Shown: positions 8,555 through 17,107, counted from the first letter of the stretch. The stretch: 64,000 nucleotides of DNA from Polyangium sp. 6x1 (GCF_029946515.1 NZ_JARZHH010000019.1:110490-174489), one strand, 5' to 3'. Numbers and translations: made by a program. The notes: generated from the sequence alone by a model not told the origin.

Positions 8555-9816
8555 GCACTGTGCTCATCGTGGACGACGAGAAAGGCATCCGGCTCGGGCT
8601 CGCGACGGCCCTGGCGCGCGTGGGCCACACGACCGTGGCCGCCGCGAGCCTGGCCGAAGCGCGCACGCGGCTCGCCGAGCCGAACAGCTTCGACTGCGCC
8701 CTGGTCGACATCCGCCTCAAGGACGGCAGCGGCCTCGAGCTCTTGCGCGAGCTCCGGACGGGTAAGCATCGCGATCTGCCCGTGATCGTGGCCACCGCGT
8801 ACGACGACGGCGAGCGCACCATCGAGGCGATGCGCGACGGGGCCTTCGATTACCTGACGAAACCCTTCGATCTGCAGCGGCTCGTCGCCACCGTCGCGCG
8901 CGCCGTCAAGCAGCGGCACGTGCCTCCTGCGGCCGCTTCGGCGCACGCAGAGAGCACGGCGCTCGTGGGGCGGAGCGCGGCCATGCACGCGGTCTGGAAG
9001 CTCATCGGACGCGCCGCCGGCTCGCAGGCCCCCGTGCTCGTCAAGGGCGAGGCCGGCGCCGGCAAGGAGCTCGTGGCCCGCGCGATCCACGAGTATTCGA
9101 GCCGCGCCAGCGAGCCGCTCGTCGTCGTGCGCGTCGACCCGTCGACGGACGCCACGGAGCTACGCGGCCTGCTCGCGGGCGCGCGGGCGGGCGGGACCGT
9201 CCTCGTCGACGGCGCGGGCGATCTCGCGCCGGCGGCGCAGGGCGCGTTCGCGGCGTGGCTCTCTGCGTCTCCGCCGGTCCGCGTCATCACGCTCGTGCGG
9301 CTCGCGCCCGGCTCGCTGGAGGTTCCTCTGATCGCGGAGCTCTACTACCAGCTCGCGGTCCTCGAGATCGCCGTGCCCCCGCTGCGCGAGCGCCGGAGCG
9401 ACGTCCCGCTGCTCGTCTCGCGGGCGATCGTGGGGACGCGGGCGCGCGCGATCTCCGAGGACGCGATGGCCGCGCTCGTGCGTCACGACTGGCCGGGCAA
9501 CGTACGCGAGCTCTTCCTCGTGGTTCGCCGCGCGGCGGAGATGTGCCACGGCGAGGTCATCGACGCGGATGCGCTCCCGCCCGAGCTCGCGACCCCCGCG
9601 TCTCCGACCGAGCCCACGAACCGCTACCTCGGCTTGCCGCTGCGCGAGGCCGTGGCGCGCCTCGAGCGCGATCTGCTCGTGTCCGCGCTCCAGCGCGCCG
9701 ACGGCAACCGCACCCTGGCGGCCAAGCTCCTCGGCATTCCGCGCCCGCAGCTCTACGCGAAGCTCGAAGAGCACGGTTTTTCCGAAAAGCGATCGGGGAC
9801 GCCGTCAGGAAAGTAG
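8551..9816 (+). CDS. NtrC-type response regulator with degenerate sigma-54 activator domain
   Basis: 421 residues: receiver domain (1-125, phospho-acceptor Asp53 in LVDIRLKDGSG), a shortened AAA+ domain (about 145-350) and a C-terminal Fis-type helix-turn-helix (about 375-415, NRTLAAKLLGIPRPQLY). The AAA+ part has GEAGAGKE instead of the GETGTGKE Walker A. The Walker B region is VLVDGAGDL instead of LDEVGEL, losing the catalytic Glu, and the GAFTGA loop that contacts sigma-54 is missing. The Walker A to Walker B distance is about 17 residues shorter than in the intact activator at 49849. The protein therefore probably does not open sigma-54 promoters; it may act as a DNA-binding repressor or sigma-70 regulator. 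Start fixed by overlap with the kinase gene. Confidence 0.88.
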   Translation: MSTVLIVDDEKGIRLGLATALARVGHTTVAAASLAEARTRLAEPNSFDCALVDIRLKDGSGLELLRELRTGKHRDLPVIVATAYDDGERTIEAMRDGAFDYLTKPFDLQRLVATVARAVKQRHVPPAAASAHAESTALVGRSAAMHAVWKLIGRAAGSQAPVLVKGEAGAGKELVARAIHEYSSRASEPLVVVRVDPSTDATELRGLLAGARAGGTVLVDGAGDLAPAAQGAFAAWLSASPPVRVITLVRLAPGSLEVPLIAELYYQLAVLEIAVPPLRERRSDVPLLVSRAIVGTRARAISEDAMAALVRHDWPGNVRELFLVVRRAAEMCHGEVIDADALPPELATPASPTEPTNRYLGLPLREAVARLERDLLVSALQRADGNRTLAAKLLGIPRPQLYAKLEEHGFSEKRSGTPSGK

Positions 9817-9821
9817 CCGGC

Positions 9822-10799
9822 CTAGGCCCACCAGTTGTCCGGCAGCTCGCTCGCGCATTTCTGATCGAGATCGGTCATGCTCTTGAGCTTGAAGATCTCC
9901 TTGGTGATCGTCACCGATCGGTCCTCCTCGATGACGACCGTGCCGGACGCGGCGGCCACCTCGGTCTTGGTCCTCACCTTCGGGCCCTTCACGGCGGGCA
10001 GGTAATAGCCGCGGAATCCTTGGACCTTGAGGTGCGTGAATCCTCGTGTGCGCAGCCCGCGGTAGAAGGAAGCAATGAGCGATTTCTTCAGGATGGAGGT
10101 CTTCATGGCATTCAGGTCCTGGGAGTAACCCGGCAGCGGGGCGTACGCGCTGTTGCAGCAGCGGAACGTGAACTGCACGTGGAGCGCCAGAAGCTCTTCA
10201 ATGCCGCTGTTCACCAGGATCCCGATCAGATCCGACGGCGTCACCCGATAATCGGGCTTGTTCGAGGCGTCGTGCCCCATCCCGATCTTCCCCGATATCC
10301 CCGGGCTTCCGTGGGCCGTCACGACGAACTCCACCGGCACGGGCGCCTCCCGAGCGCGAATCGTGGAGATCCACAACGCGAGCTTCCCGGACGTATCCGG
10401 ATGTCCCGTGTAAATCACGTCGGGACAAACGCTGTGGCCCTGCGTCTTGAGGTAGGCGATGTCTTTCTCGGCCATCCCCGTGAGGTCACTCAATTCGCCG
10501 GCGAAATCGCTCCCGGCTCCCTCGTAGGCGGACCTCGTCGGGGCCAGGACGAACGTGGTATATCCCGGATCGACGTCGTCGTCGTGGGTCGCTCGTTGCG
10601 CCGTGCGGGACGGGCCTGACTTCGCCGCGTGCGGCGGCCGTGGCGCCACGCCGGCGAACACGGACTTCGGTTGCATCACCGTCGCCGCGTGCGGCGGGCG
10701 TATCGATCCTCCGCCGAACGCCGGCTTCGGCTGCATCACCGTCGCCGCGTGCGGCCGGACGACCGAGGACGCGGCGGGCTTCCCTTCCTTCGGAGGCAT
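9822..10799 (-). CDS. repeat-tagged toxin-like protein with possible Cys/His protease fold
   Basis: 325 residues, no signal peptide or membrane helix. The first 60 residues hold three copies of a ~20-residue unit built on PHAATVMQPK(P/S)AFGGG, matched by a 60-base DNA repeat. I believe similar Pro-His-Ala-Thr-Val repeats occur at the N-termini of myxobacterial polymorphic or exported effector proteins, but this could not be checked. The C-terminal region has FVVTAHGSPG (His163) and, about 50 residues later, FTFRCCNSAYA (Cys214/215), each after a hydrophobic strand. That His-Gly then Cys order resembles clan CD peptidases (caspase, C80, CHAT), which is inference only. No obvious immunity gene is adjacent. 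Its stop lies 5 bases from that of the response regulator, so the two genes converge. Confidence 0.6.
   Translation of the reverse strand: MPPKEGKPAASSVVRPHAATVMQPKPAFGGGSIRPPHAATVMQPKSVFAGVAPRPPHAAKSGPSRTAQRATHDDDVDPGYTTFVLAPTRSAYEGAGSDFAGELSDLTGMAEKDIAYLKTQGHSVCPDVIYTGHPDTSGKLALWISTIRAREAPVPVEFVVTAHGSPGISGKIGMGHDASNKPDYRVTPSDLIGILVNSGIEELLALHVQFTFRCCNSAYAPLPGYSQDLNAMKTSILKKSLIASFYRGLRTRGFTHLKVQGFRGYYLPAVKGPKVRTKTEVAAASGTVVIEEDRSVTITKEIFKLKSMTDLDQKCASELPDNWWA
10621..10764 (-). repeat. 60-base tandem repeat encoding the N-terminal tag
   Basis: Copies begin at 10621, 10681 and 10741 and share TCGCCGCGTGCGGC at the start of each unit; the first two also share TGCATCACC at the end. The period is exactly 60 bases (20 codons), so the reading frame of the toxin-like gene is kept. 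The middle of each unit varies more than the ends. Confidence 0.85.
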
Positions 10800-10894
10800 C
10801 TTCAGAACGGGCGCGAGGATCTACCATCCGGCAGCCTCGGCCAAGTTCTGCTCGATGTGGGGCCGAAGCAGGCGGTCCGCTGGCCTCTTCTGGC

Positions 10895-11809
10895 CTATTC
10901 CGTGACGGGATCCGAAGCCGTCCCCTCCCCGCGCTTGCGTGGATCCGAGCGCTTCGCCCCGAGCGTCGCGACCAGCGCGCCCACGACGATCAGCGCGCAG
11001 GAGACGGCGAGCGTCATGCTCGGCTCCGCGTGGCCGGCGAGAACGAGGATCGAGGTCGATAACACCGGCGCGGCATAGGACGCAACGCCGAGCAGGCGGA
11101 TGTCCCCGCGCTTCACGCCGATGTCCCACACGTAGAACGCGATCCCGACCGGGCCGACGCCGAGCGAAAGCACCGCGAGCCATTGCGTGATGTTTTGGGG
11201 CCAAACGGTCGTCTCGAACGCGAGGTGCCCGAGCAAGCTCAGGGCGGAGGTCGCGAGGCAGAAGCCGGCCACGGCGTCGGTCGGGACCTCGCCGAAGCGC
11301 CGCGAGAGGACGGAATAACCCGCCCACACGAACGCTGCCGCGAAGGCGCAGGCATACCCCGGCAGGTGCTCGGCGCGGGCGTCGAGGGCGCCGCGGCCGA
11401 GGACGAGCACGAGGATTCCGACGAAGCCGAGCAGCGCCCCGCCGACATGGGCCGCGCGGAGCCGCTCGCCGGGCAAAAACGACGAGAAAAGCACGATGAG
11501 CAGCGGCCAGAGATAATTGATGAGGCCGGATTCGGCGGGCGGCGCCCAGCGCAGAGCCGCGAAATAAAGGGCGTGATAACCGAAGAGGCCGCCCGTGCCG
11601 AGGGCCCAGACGATCGGCGGTTGCCGGAGCGATCGAATGGCGTGGGGCCGCCGGATCCATGTCGCGACGCCGGCGAGGCCGCCGACGAGGAACGTCATGG
11701 CGGTGAGCTGGAACGGGGGGACTTTGCCCGACGCCGCGGTGAAGAGGGCGAGCAAGGACCAGAGGAGAATGGCGGAGAAGCCGGTGGTGGTGGCGGTGCG
11801 GGGGGACAT
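10895..11809 (-). CDS. EamA/DMT-superfamily exporter (YddG-like)
   Basis: 304 residues with about ten hydrophobic helices in two EamA halves, the usual size for a 10-TMS drug/metabolite transporter. The first helix (ILLWSLLALFTAASGKVPPFQLTAM is hydrophobic throughout) and the later PPAESGLINYLWPLLIVLFS stretch resemble aromatic amino acid exporters of the YddG type. That substrate is inferred from general resemblance. Cytoplasmic membrane protein, monocistronic. It is divergent from the radical SAM gene at 11908, with a 98-base gap that could hold promoters for both. Confidence 0.85.
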   Translation of the reverse strand: MSPRTATTTGFSAILLWSLLALFTAASGKVPPFQLTAMTFLVGGLAGVATWIRRPHAIRSLRQPPIVWALGTGGLFGYHALYFAALRWAPPAESGLINYLWPLLIVLFSSFLPGERLRAAHVGGALLGFVGILVLVLGRGALDARAEHLPGYACAFAAAFVWAGYSVLSRRFGEVPTDAVAGFCLATSALSLLGHLAFETTVWPQNITQWLAVLSLGVGPVGIAFYVWDIGVKRGDIRLLGVASYAAPVLSTSILVLAGHAEPSMTLAVSCALIVVGALVATLGAKRSDPRKRGEGTASDPVTE

Positions 11810-11907
11810 CTTCTCGGGTCGCGCGGACCGACGATATCATGCTCGCGCCAAGGCGGTAGGCCGTCCGCTGGCATCCTCCGCGCGGCTCGGGTAGGCTGCT
11901 CGCGGCG

Positions 11908-12780
11908 ATGCGCTACGAAGGCAAGCTCTACCGTCCGCCCAGCGAGGCGCACTCGTACATCTTGCAGGCCACGATCGGCTGCTCCTGGAACAAGTGCACG
12001 TACTGCGACATGTACCGGGACAAGACGTTTCGGATTCGCGACCTCGCCGAGACCCTGCAAGACATCACGTCCGCGGGGGCGGCGTTCGGCGACCACGTGG
12101 AGAAGGTTTTTGTCGCCGACGGGGATGCCCTCGTCATGCCCCTCGATCATTGGCTCCCCCTCCTCGATGCCTGCCAGCGCGCCTTTCCGAACCTCCGGCA
12201 GGTGAGCTGCTACGCGATGGCGAGCAATCTGCTGGAGAAGACCGAGGACGAGCTTCGCACCTTGCGTGAGCGTGGCCTCGCGCTGCTTTACATCGGCCCG
12301 GAATCCGGCGACGACCTCGTGCTCAAGCGGATCGCCAAGGGCTCCTCGTTCGACGACCATGTCGAGGCCGCGCGCCGCGCGCGGGCCGCGGGCCTGAAGA
12401 CCTCGGCGATCTTCCTCCTCGGCGCGGGCGGCGTCGAGCGCACGGACGAGCACGCGCGCGCCTCGGCCCGCCTCGCGACCGCGATGGATCCCGAATATCT
12501 CGCGGCGCTCACGCTCACCGTCGTCCCGGACACACCGCTCGCGACGCTCGAGCGGCGTGGAAAATTCGTTTTACCGGACGTACACGGCCTGCTCCGCGAG
12601 CTGCGTGTCTTCGTCGCCGAGGCCGCGCCGACGAATGCTGTTTTCCGGACGAACCACGCGTCGAATTACCTGCCCATCGGCGGGCGCCTCCCGCAGGATC
12701 GCGCGCGGATCCTCGACGTCATCGATTCCGCACTCTCGGGCCGGATCCGGCTCCGACCCGAGCACACCCGAGGGCTCTGA
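11908..12780 (+). CDS. radical SAM protein
   Basis: 290 residues. QATIGCSWNKCTYCDMY carries three cysteines spaced C-x4-C-x2-C for the [4Fe-4S] cluster that cleaves S-adenosylmethionine. Downstream, LLYIGPESGDDLVLKRI and KTSAIFLLGAGGVERTD match the barrel strands seen in small radical SAM proteins related to YfkAB/Elp3-type folds. No B12-binding, SPASM or other accessory domain is present. The substrate is unknown. The next gene, a GNAT acetyltransferase, starts 2 bases after the stop, so they are probably co-transcribed; together they might modify a small molecule or RNA. Confidence 0.85.
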   Translation: MRYEGKLYRPPSEAHSYILQATIGCSWNKCTYCDMYRDKTFRIRDLAETLQDITSAGAAFGDHVEKVFVADGDALVMPLDHWLPLLDACQRAFPNLRQVSCYAMASNLLEKTEDELRTLRERGLALLYIGPESGDDLVLKRIAKGSSFDDHVEAARRARAAGLKTSAIFLLGAGGVERTDEHARASARLATAMDPEYLAALTLTVVPDTPLATLERRGKFVLPDVHGLLRELRVFVAEAAPTNAVFRTNHASNYLPIGGRLPQDRARILDVIDSALSGRIRLRPEHTRGL

Positions 12781-12782
12781 CC

Positions 12783-13298
12783 ATGAACGATCTCCTCCTA
12801 CGCCCCGAGCTCCCCACCGACGCCGCCGCCGTGCGCCACGTGAACGAGGTCGCGTTCGGCCGCGACGGGGAGGCTTCGCTCGTCGACGCGCTTCGCAAAT
12901 CCGACGCGATCACGCTCTCGCTCGTCGCGGAGCAAGGCGGGCGCATCGTCGGCCACGCCCTTTTCTCGCCCGTCGTGATCGACCGCGGAGACACGCGCGA
13001 AATCGCGCAGGGGCTCGGCCCGATGGCCGTCCTCTCCGACGTGCAGAACCAAGGAATCGGCTCTGCGCTCATTCGCGCGGGGCTCGAACGCCTCCGCGAA
13101 GCAGGCCACGGCGCGGTCGTGGTCCTCGGCCATAAGGCTTATTATCCGCGCTTCGGGTTCGAGCCCGCGGCTCGATTCGGGTTGCGCTGGGAGGTGGAAG
13201 GCCACGACGAGTTCTTCATGGCCCAGGAGCTCCGCCCCGGCTTCCTCGGCGTTCGTCCCGGCGTGGTCCGCTATCGGCCCGAGTTCGGGGCCGTTTGA
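12783..13298 (+). CDS. GNAT-family N-acetyltransferase (YhbS-like)
   Basis: 171 residues, the whole length of one GNAT domain. DVQNQGIGSALIRAGLERL is the acetyl-CoA pyrophosphate-binding motif A, and VVVLGHKAYYPRFGFEPA is the motif B signature common to the YhbS subgroup. Acceptor substrate unknown; cytoplasmic. Follows the radical SAM gene by 2 bases. Its 3' end overlaps the convergent small membrane protein gene by 28 bases. Confidence 0.88.
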   Translation: MNDLLLRPELPTDAAAVRHVNEVAFGRDGEASLVDALRKSDAITLSLVAEQGGRIVGHALFSPVVIDRGDTREIAQGLGPMAVLSDVQNQGIGSALIRAGLERLREAGHGAVVVLGHKAYYPRFGFEPAARFGLRWEVEGHDEFFMAQELRPGFLGVRPGVVRYRPEFGAV

Positions 13299-13489
13299 AC
13301 GCGCCGCCGAAGCCGTCGTAGCACGACGGCCTGCCACGCCACGACGGCGAGCAGCGCGGCCGTGACCGCGGGCCAGAGCACGAAGAACATGAACGCATTC
13401 GCGTCGCGGTACGTCGCTCCCACGAGCGCGGCCGCGCGGATCATGAAGTCCACGCACGCGGCGTAGATGGCGATCCCGAAGTCTGTCAC
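13271..13489 (-). CDS. small membrane protein, unknown function
   Basis: 72 residues. Short helix-prone N-terminus (FGIAIYAACVDFMIRAA), then YRDANAFMFFVLWPAV and a strong membrane helix AALLAVVAWQAVVL ending in a basic RRLRRR tail. The GTG start at 13489 overlaps the stop of the upstream gene (GTGA), which marks the two as a coupled pair. The last 28 bases overlap the GNAT gene on the other strand. I do not recognise the family. The layout (one or two helices, cytoplasmic basic tail) suggests a small subunit of the membrane complex formed with its neighbour. Confidence 0.6.
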   Translation of the reverse strand: MTDFGIAIYAACVDFMIRAAALVGATYRDANAFMFFVLWPAVTAALLAVVAWQAVVLRRLRRRVQTAPNSGR

Positions 13490-13887
13490 GACGCACCCCG
13501 CCGGAGCGCGAGGATCTTGCGCCGTTGTGAGAGCGCCACGAGGTAGAGCCCGTACATGATTCCGGGCCACGCGACGCAGAACACCGCGAGGTTCACCACG
13601 CCGTAGCCCATATGCGGCGCGCCGGGCACGACGGCCCTCCCCGCGGCCTTGAGCCCCCCGATCGTCGCGCCATACAGACCTTCGTCGCCCGCGAGCGCGC
13701 GCGGGAGCCTTGGCGCGTGGGAGCAGCCGTAATTGTGGCAATGCCACGTGCAGTGAGCTCGCGCGTGGGCCTCGATGGGAATCCCGGTGCGGAGAACGGG
13801 CGACCCCGTGGCGAGGACGGCGGTGAACGCCGCGGGGACCGCGACGAGAGGAGCAATGGCCAGGAGAAACCAACCGAGGCGCTTCAT
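13486..13887 (-). CDS. membrane protein with periplasmic His/Cys-rich motif
   Basis: 133 residues from the ATG at 13887 (a GTG at 13896 would add three). Helix 1 (LGWFLLAIAPLVAVPAAFTAVL) is followed by an extracytoplasmic stretch containing HCTWHCHNYGCSH: three Cys and four His within 13 residues. It then has GDEGLYGATIGGLKAAG and a second helix (VVNLAVFCVAWPGIMYGLY). The His/Cys cluster could bind a metal, heme or Fe-S centre or form disulfides; which one is unknown. Translationally coupled to the 72-residue membrane protein downstream. Family not recognised. Confidence 0.62.
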   Translation of the reverse strand: MKRLGWFLLAIAPLVAVPAAFTAVLATGSPVLRTGIPIEAHARAHCTWHCHNYGCSHAPRLPRALAGDEGLYGATIGGLKAAGRAVVPGAPHMGYGVVNLAVFCVAWPGIMYGLYLVALSQRRKILALRRGAS

Positions 13888-14070
13888 CGTGATCACACCC
13901 GTGGGCCGGAGGATCGCACGAGTCGTGCGGCGCGTCGAACCCTCGGCGTGCGCGCGGGGGCCGTTCGCGGCGCCGGTGGATGGGACGATCGAGCGCCTCG
14001 TGCCCCCTCCGGGCCATGTCCGGGATCGTGTCCTGGTGCTCGTGGCCGGTGGAATCTAAGGTCTCGCTCG

Positions 14071-14886
14071 ATGCCAACGACGTTTTCCGCCACGACCTAC
14101 AACGTGCTCGCCCAGTGCTACGTGCGGCGCGATCGCTACCGGGGCTCGCCGCCGGACGCGCTCGAGCCCACCTCCCGCCGCGCGCGACTCCTCACGCGCA
14201 TCGACGCGCTCGGGTTCGACCTCCTGTGCCTGCAAGAGGTCGAGCCCGACCTGTACGAGGCGCTCTGCGCCCGCTTCGACCCGACCCACGCGAGCGCCTA
14301 CGCCCAGCGCGCGGGCCGCCACGAGGGATCGGCCCTCTTCGCGCGTCGCACGGTCTTCGCGTGGCACGACCACGACGTCCTGCACTTCGCCGCGCACCGG
14401 CCCAAGGACGACGATCTCGCGCTGATTGCGCGCCTCTCCGTCGATTCCCGTCCGCTCCACGTCGCGACGACCCACCTGACCTGGCAGCCCGATGGAACGC
14501 CGATCGACGAGCACCTCGGGCGCCGCCAGATGCTCGAGCTCCTCGCTTACCGCGACGCGGCCCCCGCCGACGTCACGTGGCTCTTCGCCGGCGATTTCAA
14601 TGCGACCTCGCAGAGCCCGGTGCTCGCCGCGGCCTACGAGCGCGGCCTCGCCGAGAGCTGCCGCGCGCAGCGCCCGTGGGACACGACCGCGAGCAACGGC
14701 CGCGCGCGTAAAATCGACTACCTCCTCTCCTCCGCAGGCCGGCTCGATCCGCGCCCAGGCGTCCTCCCGAGGCTCACTCCGCGCCCAGGCGAACGCCCGA
14801 GGCACGGCCGCGACGTCGTGATGCCGTCCGAAGAGGAGCCGTCGGACCATCTGCCGTTGACGGTCGAGTTTACGCCCATTTTCTAG
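14071..14886 (+). CDS. endonuclease/exonuclease/phosphatase family protein
   Basis: 271 residues. The start at 14071 gives FSATTYNVLAQCYV, the first strand of the CCR4/EEP fold. LLCLQEVEPDLYEAL carries the metal-binding Glu, THLTWQP the conserved His, and LFAGDFNATSQSP the catalytic GDFN. KIDYLLSSAG and EPSDHLPLTVEF give the C-terminal Asp and SDH His. All active-site motifs are present, so an Mg-dependent nuclease or phosphodiesterase/phosphatase is likely. The N-terminal NVLAQCY resembles the deadenylase-like CCR4 branch. No signal peptide. It is upstream of an SRPBCC gene on the same strand. Confidence 0.88.
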   Translation: MPTTFSATTYNVLAQCYVRRDRYRGSPPDALEPTSRRARLLTRIDALGFDLLCLQEVEPDLYEALCARFDPTHASAYAQRAGRHEGSALFARRTVFAWHDHDVLHFAAHRPKDDDLALIARLSVDSRPLHVATTHLTWQPDGTPIDEHLGRRQMLELLAYRDAAPADVTWLFAGDFNATSQSPVLAAAYERGLAESCRAQRPWDTTASNGRARKIDYLLSSAGRLDPRPGVLPRLTPRPGERPRHGRDVVMPSEEEPSDHLPLTVEFTPIF

Positions 14887-14938
14887 CCGCTTGCCATGGG
14901 CCCGGGACGCATGGCACACCTCACCCGAGGATTTCTGG

Positions 14939-15415
14939 ATGCCCTCTGAGCTGGAAAACGCCATTCCCGACGAAGTCACCAAAAGCATCGAGATCAACGC
15001 TTCGCCCGCGGACGTGTGGCGCGCGCTGACCGACCCGCCCTCGATCCGAGCATGGGTCTCGGACGACGACGAGATCGAAGTCACGACGAGCTGGAAGGTT
15101 GGAGACCCCATCCTCTTTCGCGGGAAGCTCCACGGAAAGATTCCCTTTGAGAACCGAGGAACGGTGCGAGCGTTCGAGCCGGAGCGCGTCCTCCGATACA
15201 GCCATTGGAGCACGCTCTCCAAGCGAGCGATTCCCGATGTGCCGGAGAAACACGTCCTCCTCGAATTCGTACTGACCCCCTCCGGCAGCGGCACGAAGCT
15301 ATCGCTTTCGTTGCGCAACCTGATCGATTACGCGGTGTACAAGCACCTCGACTTCTACTGGGGAACGACGCTCGGCATCTTGAAGCGATTCTGCGAGCGG
15401 AACGAGACGACCTAA
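14939..15415 (+). CDS. SRPBCC/AHSA1 domain protein
   Basis: 158 residues from the ATG at 14939 (a TTG 16 codons upstream is possible but less likely). KSIEINASPADVWRALTDP is the classical opening of the START/Bet v1-like fold, and GTKLSLSLRN lies in the C-terminal strands. These proteins bind hydrophobic ligands, act as Hsp90-ATPase activator-like factors, or form enzymes in polyketide pathways. None of these is singled out here. Its stop overlaps by four bases the stop of the convergent gene. Confidence 0.85.
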   Translation: MPSELENAIPDEVTKSIEINASPADVWRALTDPPSIRAWVSDDDEIEVTTSWKVGDPILFRGKLHGKIPFENRGTVRAFEPERVLRYSHWSTLSKRAIPDVPEKHVLLEFVLTPSGSGTKLSLSLRNLIDYAVYKHLDFYWGTTLGILKRFCERNETT

Positions 15416-16518
15416 CGCTGCTTCGGCTCGGGCAGCCACACGATGTCGATATCGTGCGAGCGTCCGAAGAGCACCTTTCCCTTCGGGGTGTTGCTCGGAA
15501 GGAAGCCCATGGGGAATACACGCAGCGTACTCGCGTCGCCGAACCGTGCATGGGGCAGGAGCTTCCTGCCCGTGTCCGTGCGAATCGTGATGGTCACGTC
15601 GATGTTCACATCGACGTCGGCGCGCGAGACCGCGACCAGCTTGCCGGACTGCGTCGGCAGGCTGCGCGGGGCGAGCGGATCGAAAGGAAGCTCGTAGAAC
15701 TGGCCTTCGCCGGCGCGAGCCCCCGTGATCTCCCGGCCGACGCGAAGGCTCGTTGGGTCGAACGTGCGCTCCACGAGGTGAAGCGCCGGGCCCTTCAGCG
15801 GATGGGTCACTTCTTCCCAGTGGGACGAGGCGAGATGGCACTCTTTTCCCACGCGAACGAGCGCCGTCTTCGCGGTGAACATGCCGCTGTCGTAGCGGAG
15901 CATCTCTCGGCCATCGCGAATGACGATGAGCTTGCGAAACTCCTCGCCGAGCCCGTTCGACACCGCCTCGAGCGTCGAGAGCATCACCTCGGGCGAGCCG
16001 TCGCCGTCGAGGTCGGCGGAGGTCACGTCCACGAAGCTCGATCCCCACGGATTGAACGCGGAGACCTCCGCGGGCAAACGCAGGGACTTGCCGTTCATGG
16101 TGAGGGCAATGCTCAAATCAGCTCGGTCGTCACGACAAACGCACGCGCGCGCGCCCCCGGGGCCGGTCCCGCAATACGCGGCCGTGCAGCCCTTTTCTTG
16201 CGCCGGGACGAGCTTCCACTCCGTGACCGAGCACGCCGTGCGTGGCTTTGCCGGCACCCAGGGCACGTAGCGCGGCAGCTTCCGGGTCGAAGGAACGTCG
16301 GGCAAGACGATCCCATACCGATGGAAGTGGTCCTTGTCCTTGATGCCGTTCAGGCGCGCGATCTCGTCGACCGGAATCCCGAACTTCGCGGCCACGTGGG
16401 AGAGCGTGCGCGGGGCCTCGTAATACGGGAGCCCCGCGTGCGGATCCTTCGGCGCGGCGTGGGCCGAGGCCAGCGGAGCGAGCGCGAGCGCGAGCATCGA
16501 GGCGAGATATCGGCGCAT
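15412..16518 (-). CDS. secreted LysM-like/FG-GAP-type protein, unknown function
   Basis: 368 residues with signal peptide MRRYLASMLALALAPLASAHA. Residues about 35-75 (TLSHVAAKFGIPVDEIARLN) fit a LysM repeat, which binds peptidoglycan or similar glycans. A Cys-rich segment follows (CTAAYCGTGPGGARACVC). Further on, SADLDGDGSPEVMLSTLE is a calcium-binding FG-GAP-like loop of a propeller blade. The rest is beta-rich. It probably sits in the periplasm or on the cell surface. The start at 16518 is preceded by AAGGGG. A shorter lipoprotein with the same DLTGDGVPEVVM style loop is encoded at 62845. Confidence 0.65.
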   Translation of the reverse strand: MRRYLASMLALALAPLASAHAAPKDPHAGLPYYEAPRTLSHVAAKFGIPVDEIARLNGIKDKDHFHRYGIVLPDVPSTRKLPRYVPWVPAKPRTACSVTEWKLVPAQEKGCTAAYCGTGPGGARACVCRDDRADLSIALTMNGKSLRLPAEVSAFNPWGSSFVDVTSADLDGDGSPEVMLSTLEAVSNGLGEEFRKLIVIRDGREMLRYDSGMFTAKTALVRVGKECHLASSHWEEVTHPLKGPALHLVERTFDPTSLRVGREITGARAGEGQFYELPFDPLAPRSLPTQSGKLVAVSRADVDVNIDVTITIRTDTGRKLLPHARFGDASTLRVFPMGFLPSNTPKGKVLFGRSHDIDIVWLPEPKQR

Positions 16519-16603
16519 GGGACGCCCCTTCCGTAGCACGGCGGGAAGGGCGCGAACAAAAGATGTGACCGGCCGCCCGATTCTCGGTACCATCCGCGCC
16601 ACG

Positions 16604-17089
16604 ATGACAGCCTCCCCGACCCGCCTCCCCGTTGTGTTCGTCGCCGCGGCCGCGCTCGCGGCCCTCGGCCTCGGCTGCGAGCCGCCCAAGCCCGGAATAC
16701 CCGTCACGTTCGAGAACGTCTGCAGCGCCGAGTTCGACCCCGTCATGGAAAAGGGTCTGAACGTCACCAAGAAGGTGGCTATCGAGGGCTACGTCGGCGC
16801 GCCGCGGAGCATGTTCAAGGTTTGCAGCGACACGTGTGACTTCAATCTGTTTTCGGAGCCCGGCAACAAGGGAAGACTCGTGAACGCCGACGTGCCGGTC
16901 GGCGATGGTAAGAATCAGATCGAGCGGCTGCCGAAGAATTTCACGGACAAGGACCTCAAGCTCCACACGAGTGATGGCAAGGTCGTGGGCGTCGGCGCGA
17001 AGGTGCGCATCACGGGCGGACGCGCGCCGGCCGGGGGCAAGCGCGAGGCCTGCTCGCTCTGGGCGGTGACCCTCATCGAGGCGCTTTGA
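16604..17089 (+). CDS. predicted lipoprotein, unknown function
   Basis: 161 residues. Signal peptide with a lipobox ending LGLGC (Cys at about 26), then a Pro-rich linker and a compact beta-rich domain. FKVCSDTCDFNLF and a late Cys could form disulfides. No family recognised. Divergent from the LysM-like gene (start-to-start gap 85 bases) and convergent with the ferredoxin reductase gene (18-base gap). Confidence 0.65.
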   Translation: MTASPTRLPVVFVAAAALAALGLGCEPPKPGIPVTFENVCSAEFDPVMEKGLNVTKKVAIEGYVGAPRSMFKVCSDTCDFNLFSEPGNKGRLVNADVPVGDGKNQIERLPKNFTDKDLKLHTSDGKVVGVGAKVRITGGRAPAGGKREACSLWAVTLIEAL

Positions 17090-17107
17090 CGCGTTTTTCC
17101 TGAAGGA

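Noticed and set aside
10621..10764. 60-base periodic repeat considered as a CRISPR or regulatory array
   Set aside because: The period is a multiple of three, lies within a coding frame and has only three copies without uniform spacers.
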